Counted from the first letter of the stretch, positions 10,202-19,747 are shown. The stretch: DNA of 64,000 nucleotides from Pseudomonas sp. B21_DOA (GCA_030544685.1 CP086683.1:2666001-2730000), one strand, 5' to 3'. Made by a program: numbers and translations. The notes: generated by a model from the letters alone, not told the origin.

Positions 10202-11548
10202 ACGCACCAGCTTCGCCAAGCGCCTGAGCACCTATGCCGAGGCCACCGAGATTGCCGGCGCGCCGATCCTTGAAGGTCGGCTGCTGCGCATGGTTGGCCT
10301 GACCCTCGAAGCCGAAGGCCTGCGCGCCGCCATGGGCACCCGCTGCATGGTGATCAATGACGACAGCTACCATCCGTCCCAGGTGGAAGCGGAAGTCATG
10401 GGTTTTTCTGGCAGCAAAGTCTTTCTGATGCCGGTCGGCAGCGTCGCTGGGATTGCCCCGGGCGCCCGCGTGGTGCCGCTGGCTGATACCGGTCGCCTGC
10501 CGATGGGCATGAGCATGCTTGGTCGTGTTCTCGACGGCGCCGGCCGCGCGCTGGACGGCAAGGGCGGCATGAAGGCCGAAGACTGGGTGCCGATGGACGG
10601 CCCGACGATCAACCCGCTCAACCGTGACCCGATCAGCGTGCCGCTGGACGTCGGCATCCGTTGCATCAACGGTTTGCTGACGGTCGGCCGTGGCCAGCGT
10701 CTGGGCCTGTTCGCCGGTACCGGTGTCGGTAAATCGGTGCTGTTGGGCATGATGACCCGCTTCACCGAAGCCGACATCATCGTCGTCGGCCTGATCGGTG
10801 AGCGTGGTCGCGAAGTTAAGGAATTCATCGAGCACATCCTCGGTGAAGAAGGCCTGAAGCGCTCGGTAGTGGTTGCCTCGCCGGCGGACGATGCGCCGCT
10901 GATGCGTATGCGCGCGGCGATGTATTGCACCCGCATCGCCGAATATTTCCGCGACAAGGGCAAGAACGTTCTGCTGCTGATGGACTCGCTGACCCGTTTT
11001 GCCCAGGCGCAGCGGAAATCGCCCTCGCCATCGGCGAACCGCCGGCGACCAAGGGTTATCCGCCATCGGTGTTCGCCAAACTGCCGAAACTGGTGGAGCG
11101 CGCCGGTAACGCGGAGAAGGGCGGTGGTTCGATCACGGCGTTCTACACCGTGCTGTCCGAAGGCGATGACCAGCAGGACCCGATTGCCGACTCGGCGCGG
11201 GGCGTGCTCGACGGCCACATCGTGCTGTCGCGGCGCCTGGCCGAGGAAGGCCATTATCCGGCGATCGACATCGAAGCCTCGATCAGCCGGGTCATGCCGG
11301 CAGTAGTTTCGCCGGATCACATGCAGAGCGCGCAGTACTTCAAGCAATTGTGGTCACGCTATCAGCAGAGCCGCGATCTGATCAGCGTCGGCGCCTACGT
11401 GGCCGGCGGCGATCGCGAGACCGATCTGGCGATTTCCCTGCAACCGCAGCTGGTCAGATATCAGCGCCAGGGCCTCAACGACAAAATCACCATGGGTGAA
11501 AGCCAGGCCTACCTGGAAACCCTGTTCGCCCCAGCGGCGGGCGGGTAA
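10191..11548 (+). CDS. fliI: Flagellum-specific ATPase FliI (frame broken by one base)
   Basis: FliI is the F1-beta-like ATPase of the type III flagellar export apparatus. Walker A AGTGVGKS is at 175-182, and the Walker B region follows around [14 protein letters not shown]. The frame breaks near residue 275 at GG (11014-11015). As given it runs out to a nonsense C-terminus ending at 11306. Adding one G restores [20 protein letters not shown] and continues to 11548, for about 452 residues, the family length. The second part carries the SILTxF-like and C-terminal regions. This is one of the single-base losses typical of this assembly, not a believable natural pseudogene in an otherwise intact flagellar operon. 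Confidence 0.93.
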
Positions 11549-11554
11549 CCGGCC

Positions 11555-12004
11555 ATGGCCGTCAGCCGCGCCGCTCGCCTGGCACCGGTGGTGGACATGG
11601 CCGAAAAGGCCGAGAAAGCCGCCGTGCAGCGCCTCGCCTACTTTCAGGGCCAGGTCAAAGTTGCAGAAAGCAAACTGGCCGACCTCAATGCCTTTCGTCT
11701 GGATTACTCACAGCAATGGATCGTGCGCGGCAGCACCGGCGTGACCGGCCAATGGCTGCTGGGGTTTCAGGGCTTTCTGGCGCAACTCGACACCGCCGTT
11801 GATCAACAACGGCAGAGCCTGGTCTGGCACCAGAACAATCTCGACAAGGCCCGTGACGAGTGGCAACAGGCCTTTGCCCGGGTCGAGGGTTTGCGCAAAC
11901 TGGTGCAGCGCTATCGTGACGAAGCGCAACGCCTGGAAGACAAGCGCGAGCAGAAGCTGCTCGATGAACTGTCGCAGCGGTTGCCACGGCGTGATGCCTT
12001 CTAA
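11555..12004 (+). CDS. fliJ: Flagellar export chaperone FliJ
   Basis: FliJ is a small coiled-coil chaperone that binds FliI and helps couple the export gate to proton-motive force. The 149 residues are almost entirely helical and rich in Gln, Arg, Glu and Ala, with long heptad-like stretches (for example AEKAEKAAVQRLAYFQGQVK and YRDEAQRLEDKREQKLLDEL). It starts 6 bases after fliI and is the last gene of the fliE operon; a REP pair follows. Confidence 0.93.
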   Translation: MAVSRAARLAPVVDMAEKAEKAAVQRLAYFQGQVKVAESKLADLNAFRLDYSQQWIVRGSTGVTGQWLLGFQGFLAQLDTAVDQQRQSLVWHQNNLDKARDEWQQAFARVEGLRKLVQRYRDEAQRLEDKREQKLLDELSQRLPRRDAF

Positions 12005-12020
12005 ACCTGCGCCAAACCCC

Positions 12021-12110
12021 TGTGGGAGCGAGCCTGCTCGCGAAAGCGCCGTGTCAGTCAATCCTGTAGTCAACTGACAGAATGCCTTCGCGAGCAGGCT
12101 CGCTCCCACA
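12021..12110. repeat. REP pair (family A) after fliJ
   Basis: Two inverted copies of the GTGGGAGCGAGCCTGCTCGC family lie at 12021-12044 and 12087-12110, giving a long near-perfect hairpin. This is the REPIN arrangement common in P. fluorescens intergenic regions. It could protect the fliJ mRNA end or act as a weak terminator. Confidence 0.88.
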
Positions 12111-12193
12111 CTTGTTCCACCGTTGCGCCTTGCCCCAACCCTATCCAGCTGCTAAACCTTGTACAGGTTCGTCAATGACAAGGAAGCCAGTCA

Positions 12194-12499
12194 ATGTCAG
12201 TTGTTACAGAAGTTTCTCCAGACAAGAAAAAGCTCACGATCGCGGTCAAAGGCCGGTTCGATTTCGGTCGCCATCAGGAATTTCGCGAGTCGTATGAGCG
12301 GCTCGACAAGAAACCCGAATCCATCGTGGTCGATCTCAAAGAGGCCACTTACCTCGACAGCTCCGCGCTGGGCATGCTGCTCCTGCTACGTGATCACGCC
12401 GGCGGCGACGAGTCGGATATCCGCGTCGTCAACAGCAGTTCCGATGTGAAGAAAATCCTCGCGATTTCCAACTTCGACAAACTCTTCGACATCAGTTGA
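12194..12499 (+). CDS. hsbA: Anti-sigma-factor antagonist HsbA (STAS domain)
   Basis: A 101-residue single-domain STAS protein. In P. aeruginosa, HsbA switches partner with its phosphorylation state: it binds the anti-sigma factor FlgM or the diguanylate cyclase HsbD, linking swarming and biofilm choice. The conserved phospho-serine loop reads YLDSSALGMLLLLRDHAGG, with Ser56/57. hsbR follows with a start overlapping or just after the stop, and hptB comes next, so the whole HptB relay output is encoded here inside the flagellar cluster. The name rests on family features and the three-gene context. Confidence 0.88.
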   Translation: MSVVTEVSPDKKKLTIAVKGRFDFGRHQEFRESYERLDKKPESIVVDLKEATYLDSSALGMLLLLRDHAGGDESDIRVVNSSSDVKKILAISNFDKLFDIS

Positions 12500-12504
12500 C
12501 GCCC

Positions 12505-14208
12505 ATGCAGGCGCAAGAGCCGCTGACCATTCTCATCGCCGAAGACAGCGCCGCCGACCGGTTGCTGTTGTCGACCATCGTCCGCCGTCAGGGCCATCAG
12601 GTGCTGACGGCGGCCAATGGTGCCGAGGCGGTCGAAACGTTCAAAGAGCAGCAGCCCGATCTGGTGTTGATGGACGCGCTGATGCCGGTGATGGACGGCT
12701 TCGAAGCGGCGCGGCAGATCAAGGCGCTGGCGGGTGAAGCGCTGGTGCCGATCATCTTCCTCACCTCGCTGACCGAGAGTGAGGCGCTGGCCCGTTGTCT
12801 CGAGGCCGGCGGCGACGACTTTCTGGCGAAGCCATACAACCAGGTGATCCTTGCCGCCAAAATCAAGGCGATGGATCGCTTGCGTCGTCTGCAGGCGACC
12901 GTTCTGCAACAGCGCGATCTCATCGCCAGGCATCACGACTATCTGCTCAACGAACAGCGCGTAGCCAAAGCGGTGTTCGACAAGGTCGCCCATTCCGGCT
13001 GCCTGAGTGCGCCGAACATCCGCTACCTGCAATCGCCTTACGCGCTGTTCAATGGTGATTTGTTGCTCGCGGCGTACACGCCGGCCGGTGACATGCACGT
13101 CATGCTCGGCGATTTCACCGGCCATGGCCTGCCGGCAGCGGTGGGGGCGATGCCGCTGGCCGAAGTGTTCTACGGCATGACCGCCAAGGGCTACGGTCTG
13201 ACCGAAACCCTGCGCGAGATGAACGCCAAGCTCAAGCGCATCCTGCCGGTGGACATGTTCTGCTGCGCCACGTTGCTCTGTCTGAGTTTCCAGAGCCGTT
13301 CGGTGGAGGTGTGGAACGGCGGCATGCCGGATGGTTACCTGCACCGCATGGCCAGCGGCGAGCGTGTGCCTTTGCCGGCGCGGCACTTGCCCCTGGGGAT
13401 TCTCAGCGCGCAGGCCTTCGATGACCGTACGGATGTGTATCCGATGGCCGTGGATGACCGGGTGTTTCTGCTGTCGGACGGGGTGATCGATACCTGCGAC
13501 GCCAATGACCAGTTGTTCGGCGTCGAACGCTTGCAGCAGGTCTTTGCTGCCAACCGTGAACCGGATCGGCTGTTCGAGGACATCGAACAGGCGCTGCGCG
13601 ATTTTCGCGGACAGGCCCGTGATGACGTAAGCATGGTTGAGGTCAGCCTGCTCGAGTCAATGCAGGTCCACGGCGCGGCGCCGGTGTATTCCGACAGCGG
13701 CCAGTCGTGCCCGCTGGACTGGTCGGCGAGTTTCGAGTTTCGCGGCGCCACGCTCAGGCGCTTCAATCCGTTGCCGTTTCTTTTGCAACTGCTGCTCGAA
13801 GTACATGGCCTGCGTCCGCAAAGCGGAGCGTTGTACAGCGTGCTCGCCGAGTTGTATTCCAATGCGCTGGAGCATGGCGTGCTGGGGCTCGACTCCAGTC
13901 TCAAGCGCGATGCGACAGGGTTTGCCCAGTACTATGAAATGCGCGCGGCGCGGCTGGAAGCGCTGCAAGACGGTTTCGTGCGGGTGCATCTGCAGGTCCA
14001 GCCGCAGGGCGAGGGCGGGCGGCTGGTCATTCGCGTCGAGGACAGCGGCAAAGGTTTTGATGTGGCGCGGATCATGGAGCGGCCGCTGGATAACGTCCGC
14101 TTGTCGGGACGCGGCATCAGCCTCATCCGGCAACTGGGGCGCAACGCCAGCTGGTCGGACCAAGGTCGTAGTGCCAGCGTGGAGTTTTTCTGGGAGATTG
14201 AGGCATAA
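12505..14208 (+). CDS. hsbR: Response regulator with PP2C and HATPase domains, HsbR
   Basis: HsbR dephosphorylates or phosphorylates HsbA depending on phosphorylation from HptB. Three domains are visible: a receiver (1-120, Asp57 in VLMDALMPVMDG), a PP2C/SpoIIE phosphatase (GDFTGHGLPAAVGAMPLAEV and FLLSDGVIDTCD metal-binding motifs), and a C-terminal RsbW-like kinase (ELYSNALEHGVLGL N box; VEDSGKGFDVARI G1 box). I chose ATG 12505 (567 residues). A TTG at 12496, overlapping the hsbA stop, would add three residues. The order hsbA-hsbR-hptB is the reverse of that in P. aeruginosa, where these genes are not beside fliK. Confidence 0.9.
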   Translation: MQAQEPLTILIAEDSAADRLLLSTIVRRQGHQVLTAANGAEAVETFKEQQPDLVLMDALMPVMDGFEAARQIKALAGEALVPIIFLTSLTESEALARCLEAGGDDFLAKPYNQVILAAKIKAMDRLRRLQATVLQQRDLIARHHDYLLNEQRVAKAVFDKVAHSGCLSAPNIRYLQSPYALFNGDLLLAAYTPAGDMHVMLGDFTGHGLPAAVGAMPLAEVFYGMTAKGYGLTETLREMNAKLKRILPVDMFCCATLLCLSFQSRSVEVWNGGMPDGYLHRMASGERVPLPARHLPLGILSAQAFDDRTDVYPMAVDDRVFLLSDGVIDTCDANDQLFGVERLQQVFAANREPDRLFEDIEQALRDFRGQARDDVSMVEVSLLESMQVHGAAPVYSDSGQSCPLDWSASFEFRGATLRRFNPLPFLLQLLLEVHGLRPQSGALYSVLAELYSNALEHGVLGLDSSLKRDATGFAQYYEMRAARLEALQDGFVRVHLQVQPQGEGGRLVIRVEDSGKGFDVARIMERPLDNVRLSGRGISLIRQLGRNASWSDQGRSASVEFFWEIEA

Positions 14209-14238
14209 TCCGCCCATTCTTGATCAAGGAGTGAGCAA

Positions 14239-14586
14239 GTGACAAACCCACATGTAAATCGCGAAGTCCTCGCTACTTTGCGCGAAGTGATGGAGGACGG
14301 CTATACGGAATTGCTGGAGACTTTTCTGGCAGATTCGCAAAGCCGCCTGCACGAGTTGCAGGACAGCACCAGCGTCAAAGTGCTTTCCGATGTAGCGCAT
14401 AGCTTCAAGGGCAGCGCCAGCAACATGGGCGCGGTTCGACTGGCCGAGTTGTGCCAGGACCTGGAGTCGAACGCCAAGGACAAAAGTCCGGAAGCGCTCG
14501 CTCAACTGGTGGCCGATATCCATTCCGAATTCGCCGAAGTACGCCCGTTGTACGAAAGCGAAAAGCACCACGCCCACATCCACTGA
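14239..14586 (+). CDS. hptB: Histidine phosphotransfer protein HptB
   Basis: HptB is a stand-alone HPt protein that receives phosphate from hybrid kinases and passes it to HsbR. The 115 residues form an HPt four-helix bundle with the phosphorylatable His54 in VAHSFKGSASNMGA. GTG at 14239 is the start, with AAGGAG 7 bases upstream. It ends with a His-rich tail (KHHAHIH). It lies 30 bases after hsbR and just ahead of the sigma-54 promoter of fliK. Confidence 0.9.
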   Translation: MTNPHVNREVLATLREVMEDGYTELLETFLADSQSRLHELQDSTSVKVLSDVAHSFKGSASNMGAVRLAELCQDLESNAKDKSPEALAQLVADIHSEFAEVRPLYESEKHHAHIH

Positions 14587-14625
14587 AGCTGCCGTCCGGC
14601 GCTTTTCGCAAGTGTCTGGCCAAGC

Positions 14626-14642
14626 TGGCCCGGCACTTGCAG
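14626..14642 (+). promoter_or_regulatory. Sigma-54 promoter of fliK
   Basis: TGGCCCGGCACTTGCAG has GG (14627-14628) and GC (14639-14640) with 10 bases between and matches the sigma-54 consensus at most positions. It is 50 bases upstream of fliK, a gene expected to depend on RpoN. Confidence 0.78.
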
Positions 14643-14691
14643 TCATCTTGCTCAACTGTACCTACGATCCCAGTGCAGCGGAGACCGTGTC

Positions 14692-16059
14692 ATGCCTGCG
14701 ACCCCCAACATTCTTCTTCAGACCGCCGCTCAGGCCAAGGCGCAAGCCGCCTCTGCCAAATCGTCGGCAATGGCCGCAGACGCCGGGGACAAGGCTTCCA
14801 GCTTCGCCAAAGTGTTTGCCGATCAAGCGCCGGCCAAGCCTGCCGTCAGCGCTGACAATTCAGTCAAACCGGCACGCGATAAGGTCGCTGATGGCAGCGC
14901 CAAAAAGGATATCGGCAAAGACCAGTCTGCCGCGCCCGAGCCAGCGGTTGCCGATAGCGGCAAAGCGTTGCCTGCCGACAAAGCGGCGGCGAGCGACGAC
15001 GCGACTGCCACCGTCGATGACACCGCTGAAACCGTACAGACTCCTGTGTCCGATGCCGCGCCTGTAGACCCGGCGCTTGATCCGGCCTTGGCGCAAGTCG
15101 TCCAGCCATTGGTGGCAACGCCTGTGGTGCAGGCCCCGGTAGTCGCAACGCCAGCCCAGCCGGAAGCTGAAAGGCCTGCCTTGGTCGCCTTGCCGGGCAT
15201 GGTCAAAGATCCGGCGGCCACCGACAGCGATTTCGATCCTTCTGCTGATCCGCTCGATTCGCTGCCGGCCGTGCGCATGGCGATGGAGCAGGGCGGGCAT
15301 ATTTCTGCCGCCAGCCAGGCGCAACCGAAAGCCACGCCTGCTCAAGCTCAGGCTGACGGCGAATTGACCGCCGCGCAGAACTTCGCTGCCGGTATGGCCA
15401 GCATGCTTGACGTGCAGGCCGACAAGGACAGCACCAGTCAGGGCGGCGAAAAAGCCTTCAGCGGGTTGATCGATGATGGTCTGAAGGATTTGAAATCCGC
15501 CACCAGCGACACCCGTGTCGATGACTTCGCCAACCGTCTGGCGGCACTGACCCAGGCCGCTACGCCAAAAACCGCGAACGCGCTGCCGGTGAATCAGCCG
15601 ATCGCCATGCACCAGAGCGGCTGGACCGAAGAAGTGGTCAACCGCGTCATGTACCTGTCCAGCGTCAACCTGAAGGCCGCCGACATTCAGTTGCAGCCGG
15701 CGGAGCTGGGGCGTCTGGATATCCGCGTGAACATGGTTCCCGATCAGCAGACCCAGGTCACCTTCATGAGCGCGCACCCGAGCGTGCGTGAAGCGCTCGA
15801 CAGCCAGATGCATCGCCTGCGCGACATGTTCAACCAGCAGGGCATGGGCCAGGTCGACGTCAATGTCGCCGACCAGAACCGTGGCTGGCAGGGCCAGCAA
15901 GGGCAGGAGCAGGCGCAGCAGGGCCAGAGTGGGCGGACCAGCGCTGCGGGTGGTCGCCTTGATTCGGTGGATGAAGAATTGGCACCGGTTACTGCCGCTG
16001 AAGTGGCGGCGCAGACCACCAGCGTCATCGGCACCAGCGCGGTCGATTATTACGCCTGA
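14692..16059 (+). CDS. fliK: Flagellar hook-length control protein FliK
   Basis: FliK is the secreted ruler that measures hook length and switches FlhB to filament-type substrates. The 455 residues show the usual layout: a long, low-complexity Ala/Pro/Asp-rich N-terminal ruler region (about 1-310) and a compact C-terminal Flg_hook domain containing ADIQLQPAELGRLDIRVNM and VREALDSQMHRLRDMF, which contacts FlhB. The tail is Gln/Gly-rich. A sigma-54 promoter precedes it and a REP pair follows, so it is probably monocistronic. A second FliK-like protein lies at 38455-40029. Confidence 0.93.
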   Translation: MPATPNILLQTAAQAKAQAASAKSSAMAADAGDKASSFAKVFADQAPAKPAVSADNSVKPARDKVADGSAKKDIGKDQSAAPEPAVADSGKALPADKAAASDDATATVDDTAETVQTPVSDAAPVDPALDPALAQVVQPLVATPVVQAPVVATPAQPEAERPALVALPGMVKDPAATDSDFDPSADPLDSLPAVRMAMEQGGHISAASQAQPKATPAQAQADGELTAAQNFAAGMASMLDVQADKDSTSQGGEKAFSGLIDDGLKDLKSATSDTRVDDFANRLAALTQAATPKTANALPVNQPIAMHQSGWTEEVVNRVMYLSSVNLKAADIQLQPAELGRLDIRVNMVPDQQTQVTFMSAHPSVREALDSQMHRLRDMFNQQGMGQVDVNVADQNRGWQGQQGQEQAQQGQSGRTSAAGGRLDSVDEELAPVTAAEVAAQTTSVIGTSAVDYYA

Positions 16060-16076
16060 CGCAACGCAATACCCAA

Positions 16077-16167
16077 TGTGGGAGCGAGCCTGCTCGCGAA
16101 TACGGTGTGACATTCAACCTATATGTTGACTGACACATTGCTTTCGCGATCAAGCTCGCTCCCACAT
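16077..16167. repeat. REP pair (family A) after fliK
   Basis: Inverted copies of the GGGAGCGAGCCTGCTCGCGA family lie at 16077-16100 and 16143-16167, separated by an AT-richer spacer. The second copy has a variant centre (GATCAAGC). It sits between fliK and the fliL promoter. Confidence 0.88.
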
Positions 16168-16205
16168 TTGTTTGTGGCACCGTTCAGATGACGCGCCGAC
16201 ACTTC

Positions 16206-16222
16206 TGGCATAACACTTGCTC
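16206..16222 (+). promoter_or_regulatory. Sigma-54 promoter of the fliL operon
   Basis: TGGCATAACACTTGCTC has GG (16207-16208) and GC (16219-16220) with exact 10-base spacing, 50 bases before fliL. FleQ/RpoN control of fliLMNOPQR-flhB is established in Pseudomonas. Confidence 0.85.
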
Positions 16223-16272
16223 TTGCCTTGCCGTGCGACTGTGAAACCCCCGATTAGTGACGGATTATTGGC

Positions 16273-16776
16273 ATGGCGAAGAGCGAAGCTGCAGCAGTAA
16301 AAGACCCCGCAACCAAAGGCAAACTCAAGCTGATCATCGTGATCGTGCTGGCGTTGCTGGTGGCCATTGGTGCATCCGTCGGGGCGACCTGGTTCTTCAT
16401 GCACGGCGCGCAGAGCAAGCCTGCCGAGGCCGCTGAGGCAGCGCCGGTCGGCAAGCAGGCGGCGATTTTCGAGCCGATGGCGCCGGCCTTCGTTGCCAAC
16501 TACAACCAGAACGGCCGCCAGCGCTACATGCAGGTGAGCATCACCATGCTGGCGCGTAATCAGGCCGATCTGGACGCGCTCAAAGTGCACATGCCGGTTA
16601 TCCGCAACAACCTGGTAATGCTCTTCTCCGGTCAGGATTTCGCCACGCTGGCGACCCCGGTCGGGCAGGAGATGTTGCGCCAGAAGGCCACCGCCAGCGT
16701 CCAGGAAGTGGCGCAGAAAGAACTGGGCAAAGTGGTCATCGAACAGTTGCTTTTCACTAATTTCGTACTGCAGTAG
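16273..16776 (+). CDS. fliL: Flagellar basal body-associated protein FliL
   Basis: FliL is a single-pass inner-membrane protein that surrounds and stabilises the stators. The 167-residue product has a short cytoplasmic N-terminus, one transmembrane helix (about 20-42, LIIVIVLALLVAIGASVGAT) and a periplasmic domain with MAPAFVANYN and VIEQLLFTNFVLQ family signatures. It heads the fliLMNOPQR-flhB operon, 50 bases after a sigma-54 promoter and 9 bases before fliM. Confidence 0.95.
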   Translation: MAKSEAAAVKDPATKGKLKLIIVIVLALLVAIGASVGATWFFMHGAQSKPAEAAEAAPVGKQAAIFEPMAPAFVANYNQNGRQRYMQVSITMLARNQADLDALKVHMPVIRNNLVMLFSGQDFATLATPVGQEMLRQKATASVQEVAQKELGKVVIEQLLFTNFVLQ

Positions 16777-16785
16777 GAACACGAC

Positions 16786-17754
16786 ATGGCCGTGCAGGAT
16801 CTGCTGTCCCAGGATGAAATCGATGCGCTGTTGCATGGCGTCGATGATGGTCTGGTACAGACCGATAATGCTGCCGAACCCGGCAGTGTCAAAAGCTACG
16901 ACCTGACCAGCCAGGATCGCATCGTCCGTGGACGCATGCCGACGCTGGAAATGATCAACGAGCGTTTCGCCCGCTACACCCGCATCAGCATGTTCAACAT
17001 GCTGCGCCGCTCGGCGGACGTGGCTGTCGGTGGCGTGCAGGTGATGAAGTTCGGCGAATACGTGCACTCGCTGTACGTGCCGACCAGCCTCAACCTGGTC
17101 AAGATCAAACCGCTGCGCGGCACCGCGCTGTTCATCCTCGACGCCAAGCTGGTGTTCAAGCTGGTGGACAACTTCTTCGGCGGCGACGGCCGTCACGCCA
17201 AGATCGAAGGGCGGGAATTCACCCCGACCGAACTGCGCGTAGTGCGCATGGTGCTCGAGCAGGCTTTCGTCGATCTGAAAGAAGCCTGGCAGGCGATCAT
17301 GGAAGTCAATTTCGAGTACATCAACTCGGAAGTGAACCCGGCCATGGCCAACATCGTCGGCCCGAGCGAAGCGATTGTGGTCTCCACCTTCCACATCGAA
17401 CTCGATGGCGGTGGCGGCGATCTGCACGTGACCATGCCGTACTCGATGATCGAGCCGGTGCGCGAGATGCTCGACGCCGGTTTCCAGTCCGACCTCGACG
17501 ATCAGGACGAGCGCTGGGTCAACGCCCTGCGCCAGGACGTGCTCGATGTCGACGTGCCGATCGGTGCCACCGTAGCCCGCCGCCAGTTGAAGCTGCGCGA
17601 CATCCTGCACATGCAACCGGGCGATGTGATCCCGGTCGAGATGCCGGAAGACATGATCATGCGCGCCAACGGCGTGCCGGCCTTCAAGGTCAAGATGGGC
17701 TCGCACAAAGGCAACCTCGCGTTGCAGGTGATCGAGCCGATCGAGCGTCGCTGA
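16786..17754 (+). CDS. fliM: Flagellar motor switch protein FliM
   Basis: FliM is the C-ring protein that binds phosphorylated CheY and passes the switch signal to FliG. The 322 residues begin with the CheY-binding peptide LLSQDEIDALLHGV, then the middle domain (RMPTLEMINERFARYTRISM) and the C-terminal SpoA domain (VEMPEDMIMRANGVPAFKVK). Length is typical. fliN follows after 51 bases. Confidence 0.97.
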   Translation: MAVQDLLSQDEIDALLHGVDDGLVQTDNAAEPGSVKSYDLTSQDRIVRGRMPTLEMINERFARYTRISMFNMLRRSADVAVGGVQVMKFGEYVHSLYVPTSLNLVKIKPLRGTALFILDAKLVFKLVDNFFGGDGRHAKIEGREFTPTELRVVRMVLEQAFVDLKEAWQAIMEVNFEYINSEVNPAMANIVGPSEAIVVSTFHIELDGGGGDLHVTMPYSMIEPVREMLDAGFQSDLDDQDERWVNALRQDVLDVDVPIGATVARRQLKLRDILHMQPGDVIPVEMPEDMIMRANGVPAFKVKMGSHKGNLALQVIEPIERR

Positions 17755-17805
17755 GGCGGCGCTTTTCACCCCGTATTTAACCGAATTGTTGCCCGCCGAG
17801 GACAC

Positions 17806-18267
17806 ATGATGAACGACGATATGAACGCGCAGGACGATCAGGCACTGGCCGATGAATGGGCTGCGGCCCTGGAAGAAACCGGTGATGCCGGCCAGGCTGA
17901 CATCGATGCACTGCTGGCCGCCGACGCCGGTACTTCCAGCTCCAACCGTCTGCCGATGGAAGAGTTTGGCAGCGTGCCGAAGAACAATGATCCGGTGACC
18001 CTCGACGGTCCGAATCTGGACGTGATCCTCGACATCCCGGTGTCGATCTCGATGGAAGTCGGCAGCACCGACATCAATATCCGCAACCTGCTGCAACTCA
18101 ACCAGGGTTCGGTGATCGAGCTTGATCGGCTGGCCGGTGAGCCGCTCGACGTGCTGGTCAACGGCACCCTGATCGCTCACGGCGAAGTAGTGGTGGTCAA
18201 CGAGAAGTTCGGCATACGCCTGACTGACGTGATCAGCCCAAGCGAACGCATCAAGAAGCTGCGCTGA
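17806..18267 (+). CDS. fliN: Flagellar motor switch protein FliN
   Basis: FliN forms the base of the C ring with FliM and docks FliH-FliI. The 153 residues consist of a variable acidic N-terminal part (about 1-65) and the SpoA domain, including DIPVSISMEVGSTDINIRNL and VNEKFGIRLTDVISPSERI. Two ATG codons lie side by side (17806 and 17809); either could be used, and the upstream one is given. The stop abuts the GTG start of fliO directly. Confidence 0.96.
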   Translation: MMNDDMNAQDDQALADEWAAALEETGDAGQADIDALLAADAGTSSSNRLPMEEFGSVPKNNDPVTLDGPNLDVILDIPVSISMEVGSTDINIRNLLQLNQGSVIELDRLAGEPLDVLVNGTLIAHGEVVVVNEKFGIRLTDVISPSERIKKLR

Positions 18268-18720
18268 GTGAAGAGGTTTCTCTGGGTGCTGCTGGCATGG
18301 CCGTTGAGCGTGCTGGCTGCCGAGCCGAGCGCAACCACGGCTGCGCCGGCCGCCACCGCGCCGATGGTCAACAGCGGCGTGGCCGGTCAGTTGACGCAAC
18401 TGGTGTTCGGCTTGCTGCTGGTGCTGGGCCTGATCTTCTTCCTCGCCTGGCTTTTGCGCCGCGTGCAACAGGCGGGGCCGGCGGGCAAGGGCCAGGTGAT
18501 CGAGTTGATCGGTTCGCGCGCCCTCGGCCCGCGTGACCGCTTGATGCTGGTGCAGGTCGGCAACGAGCAGATTCTGCTCGGCCTCAGCCCCGGTACCATC
18601 ACCGCGCTGCATGTGCTCAAAGAGCCGGTCGAAGTCCCCACCGCCAGCGAAAAAGCGACGCCGGAATTTGCTCAGCATCTGCTGAAGATTCTCGGCAAGG
18701 ACCAAAAGGATACGAAGTAA
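18268..18720 (+). CDS. fliO: Flagellar export protein FliO
   Basis: FliO assists assembly of the FliP ring of the export gate. The 150-residue product has a cleavable-looking N-terminal hydrophobic segment ([15 protein letters not shown]), a second transmembrane helix (about 44-66, [20 protein letters not shown]) and a cytoplasmic domain with the family motif [23 protein letters not shown] at 18268 is the start, immediately after the fliN stop, and the stop TAA overlaps the fliP ATG (TAATG). Confidence 0.93.
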   Translation: MKRFLWVLLAWPLSVLAAEPSATTAAPAATAPMVNSGVAGQLTQLVFGLLLVLGLIFFLAWLLRRVQQAGPAGKGQVIELIGSRALGPRDRLMLVQVGNEQILLGLSPGTITALHVLKEPVEVPTASEKATPEFAQHLLKILGKDQKDTK

Positions 18721-19478
18721 TGGGTGCGCTCCGCATCGTCTTGACGCTGGTCCTCTTGCTGGCCGCGCCGCTGGCGTTGGCCGCCGATCCGTTGTCGATC
18801 CCGGCGATCACGCTGGGCACCAACGCCGACGGCGCGCAGGAATATTCGGTCAGTCTGCAGATCCTGCTGATCATGACCGCGCTGAGCTTTATTCCGGCGG
18901 CGGTCATCCTGATGACCAGCTTCACGCGAATCATCATCGTCTTCTCGATCCTGCGTCAGGCCCTCGGCCTGCAACAGACGCCGTCGAACCAGATCCTCAC
19001 CGGCATGGCCCTGTTCCTGACGCTGTTCATCATGGCGCCGGTCTTCGACCGGGTGAACAAGGACGCGCTGCAACCGTATCTGGCTGAAACCCTGACCGCC
19101 CAGCAAGCGGTGGAAAAGGCCCAGGTGCCGATCAAGGACTTCATGCTTGCGCAGACGCGCAGCAGTGATCTGGAGCTGTTCATGCGCCTGTCCAAGCGCA
19201 CCGACATCGCCACCCCGGATCAGGCGCCGCTGACCATTCTGGTACCGGCGTTCGTCACCTCCGAACTCAAAACCGCCTTCCAGATCGGCTTCATGATCTT
19301 CATCCCGTTCCTGATCATCGACCTCGTTGTGGCGAGCGTGCTGATGGCCATGGGTATGATGATGCTCTCGCCGCTGATCATTTCGCTGCCGTTCAAGATC
19401 ATGCTGTTCGTGCTGGTCGATGGCTGGGCGCTGATCATCGGTACTCTGGCCAGCAGTTTTGGAGGTGTGTCGCCATGA
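18720..19478 (+). CDS. fliP: Flagellar export gate protein FliP
   Basis: FliP forms the core pore of the type III export gate with FliQ and FliR. The 252 residues carry an N-terminal signal peptide ([15 protein letters not shown]), then transmembrane helices including a strongly conserved segment ([19 protein letters not shown] in the family; here [19 protein letters not shown]) and the C-terminal [20 protein letters not shown] helix. Its start overlaps the fliO stop and its end overlaps the fliQ start by 4 bases. Confidence 0.97.
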   Translation: MGALRIVLTLVLLLAAPLALAADPLSIPAITLGTNADGAQEYSVSLQILLIMTALSFIPAAVILMTSFTRIIIVFSILRQALGLQQTPSNQILTGMALFLTLFIMAPVFDRVNKDALQPYLAETLTAQQAVEKAQVPIKDFMLAQTRSSDLELFMRLSKRTDIATPDQAPLTILVPAFVTSELKTAFQIGFMIFIPFLIIDLVVASVLMAMGMMMLSPLIISLPFKIMLFVLVDGWALIIGTLASSFGGVSP

Positions 19479-19744
19479 CGCCGGAAGTCGCGGTCGATAT
19501 CTTTCGTGAAGCGCTGTGGCTGACCACCATGATGGTCGCCATCCTAGTGGTGCCGAGCCTTCTGGTCGGCCTGCTGGTGTCGATGTTCCAGGCCGCCACG
19601 CAGATCAACGAACAGACCCTGAGCTTCCTGCCGCGTCTGCTGGTGATGCTGGTGACCTTGATCATCGGCGGTCCGTGGATCGTGCAGACGTTCATGGAAT
19701 ACATCATCCAGCTGTACAAAAACATTCCGATGGTCATCGGCTAA
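19475..19744 (+). CDS. fliQ: Flagellar export gate protein FliQ
   Basis: FliQ is an 89-residue inner-membrane component of the export gate. It has two transmembrane helices: [20 protein letters not shown], with the conserved [18 protein letters not shown] loop after it, and [18 protein letters not shown]. Length is exactly typical. It overlaps fliP by 4 bases and is followed 3 bases later by fliR. Confidence 0.97.
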   Translation: MTPEVAVDIFREALWLTTMMVAILVVPSLLVGLLVSMFQAATQINEQTLSFLPRLLVMLVTLIIGGPWIVQTFMEYIIQLYKNIPMVIG

Positions 19745-19747
19745 GCC

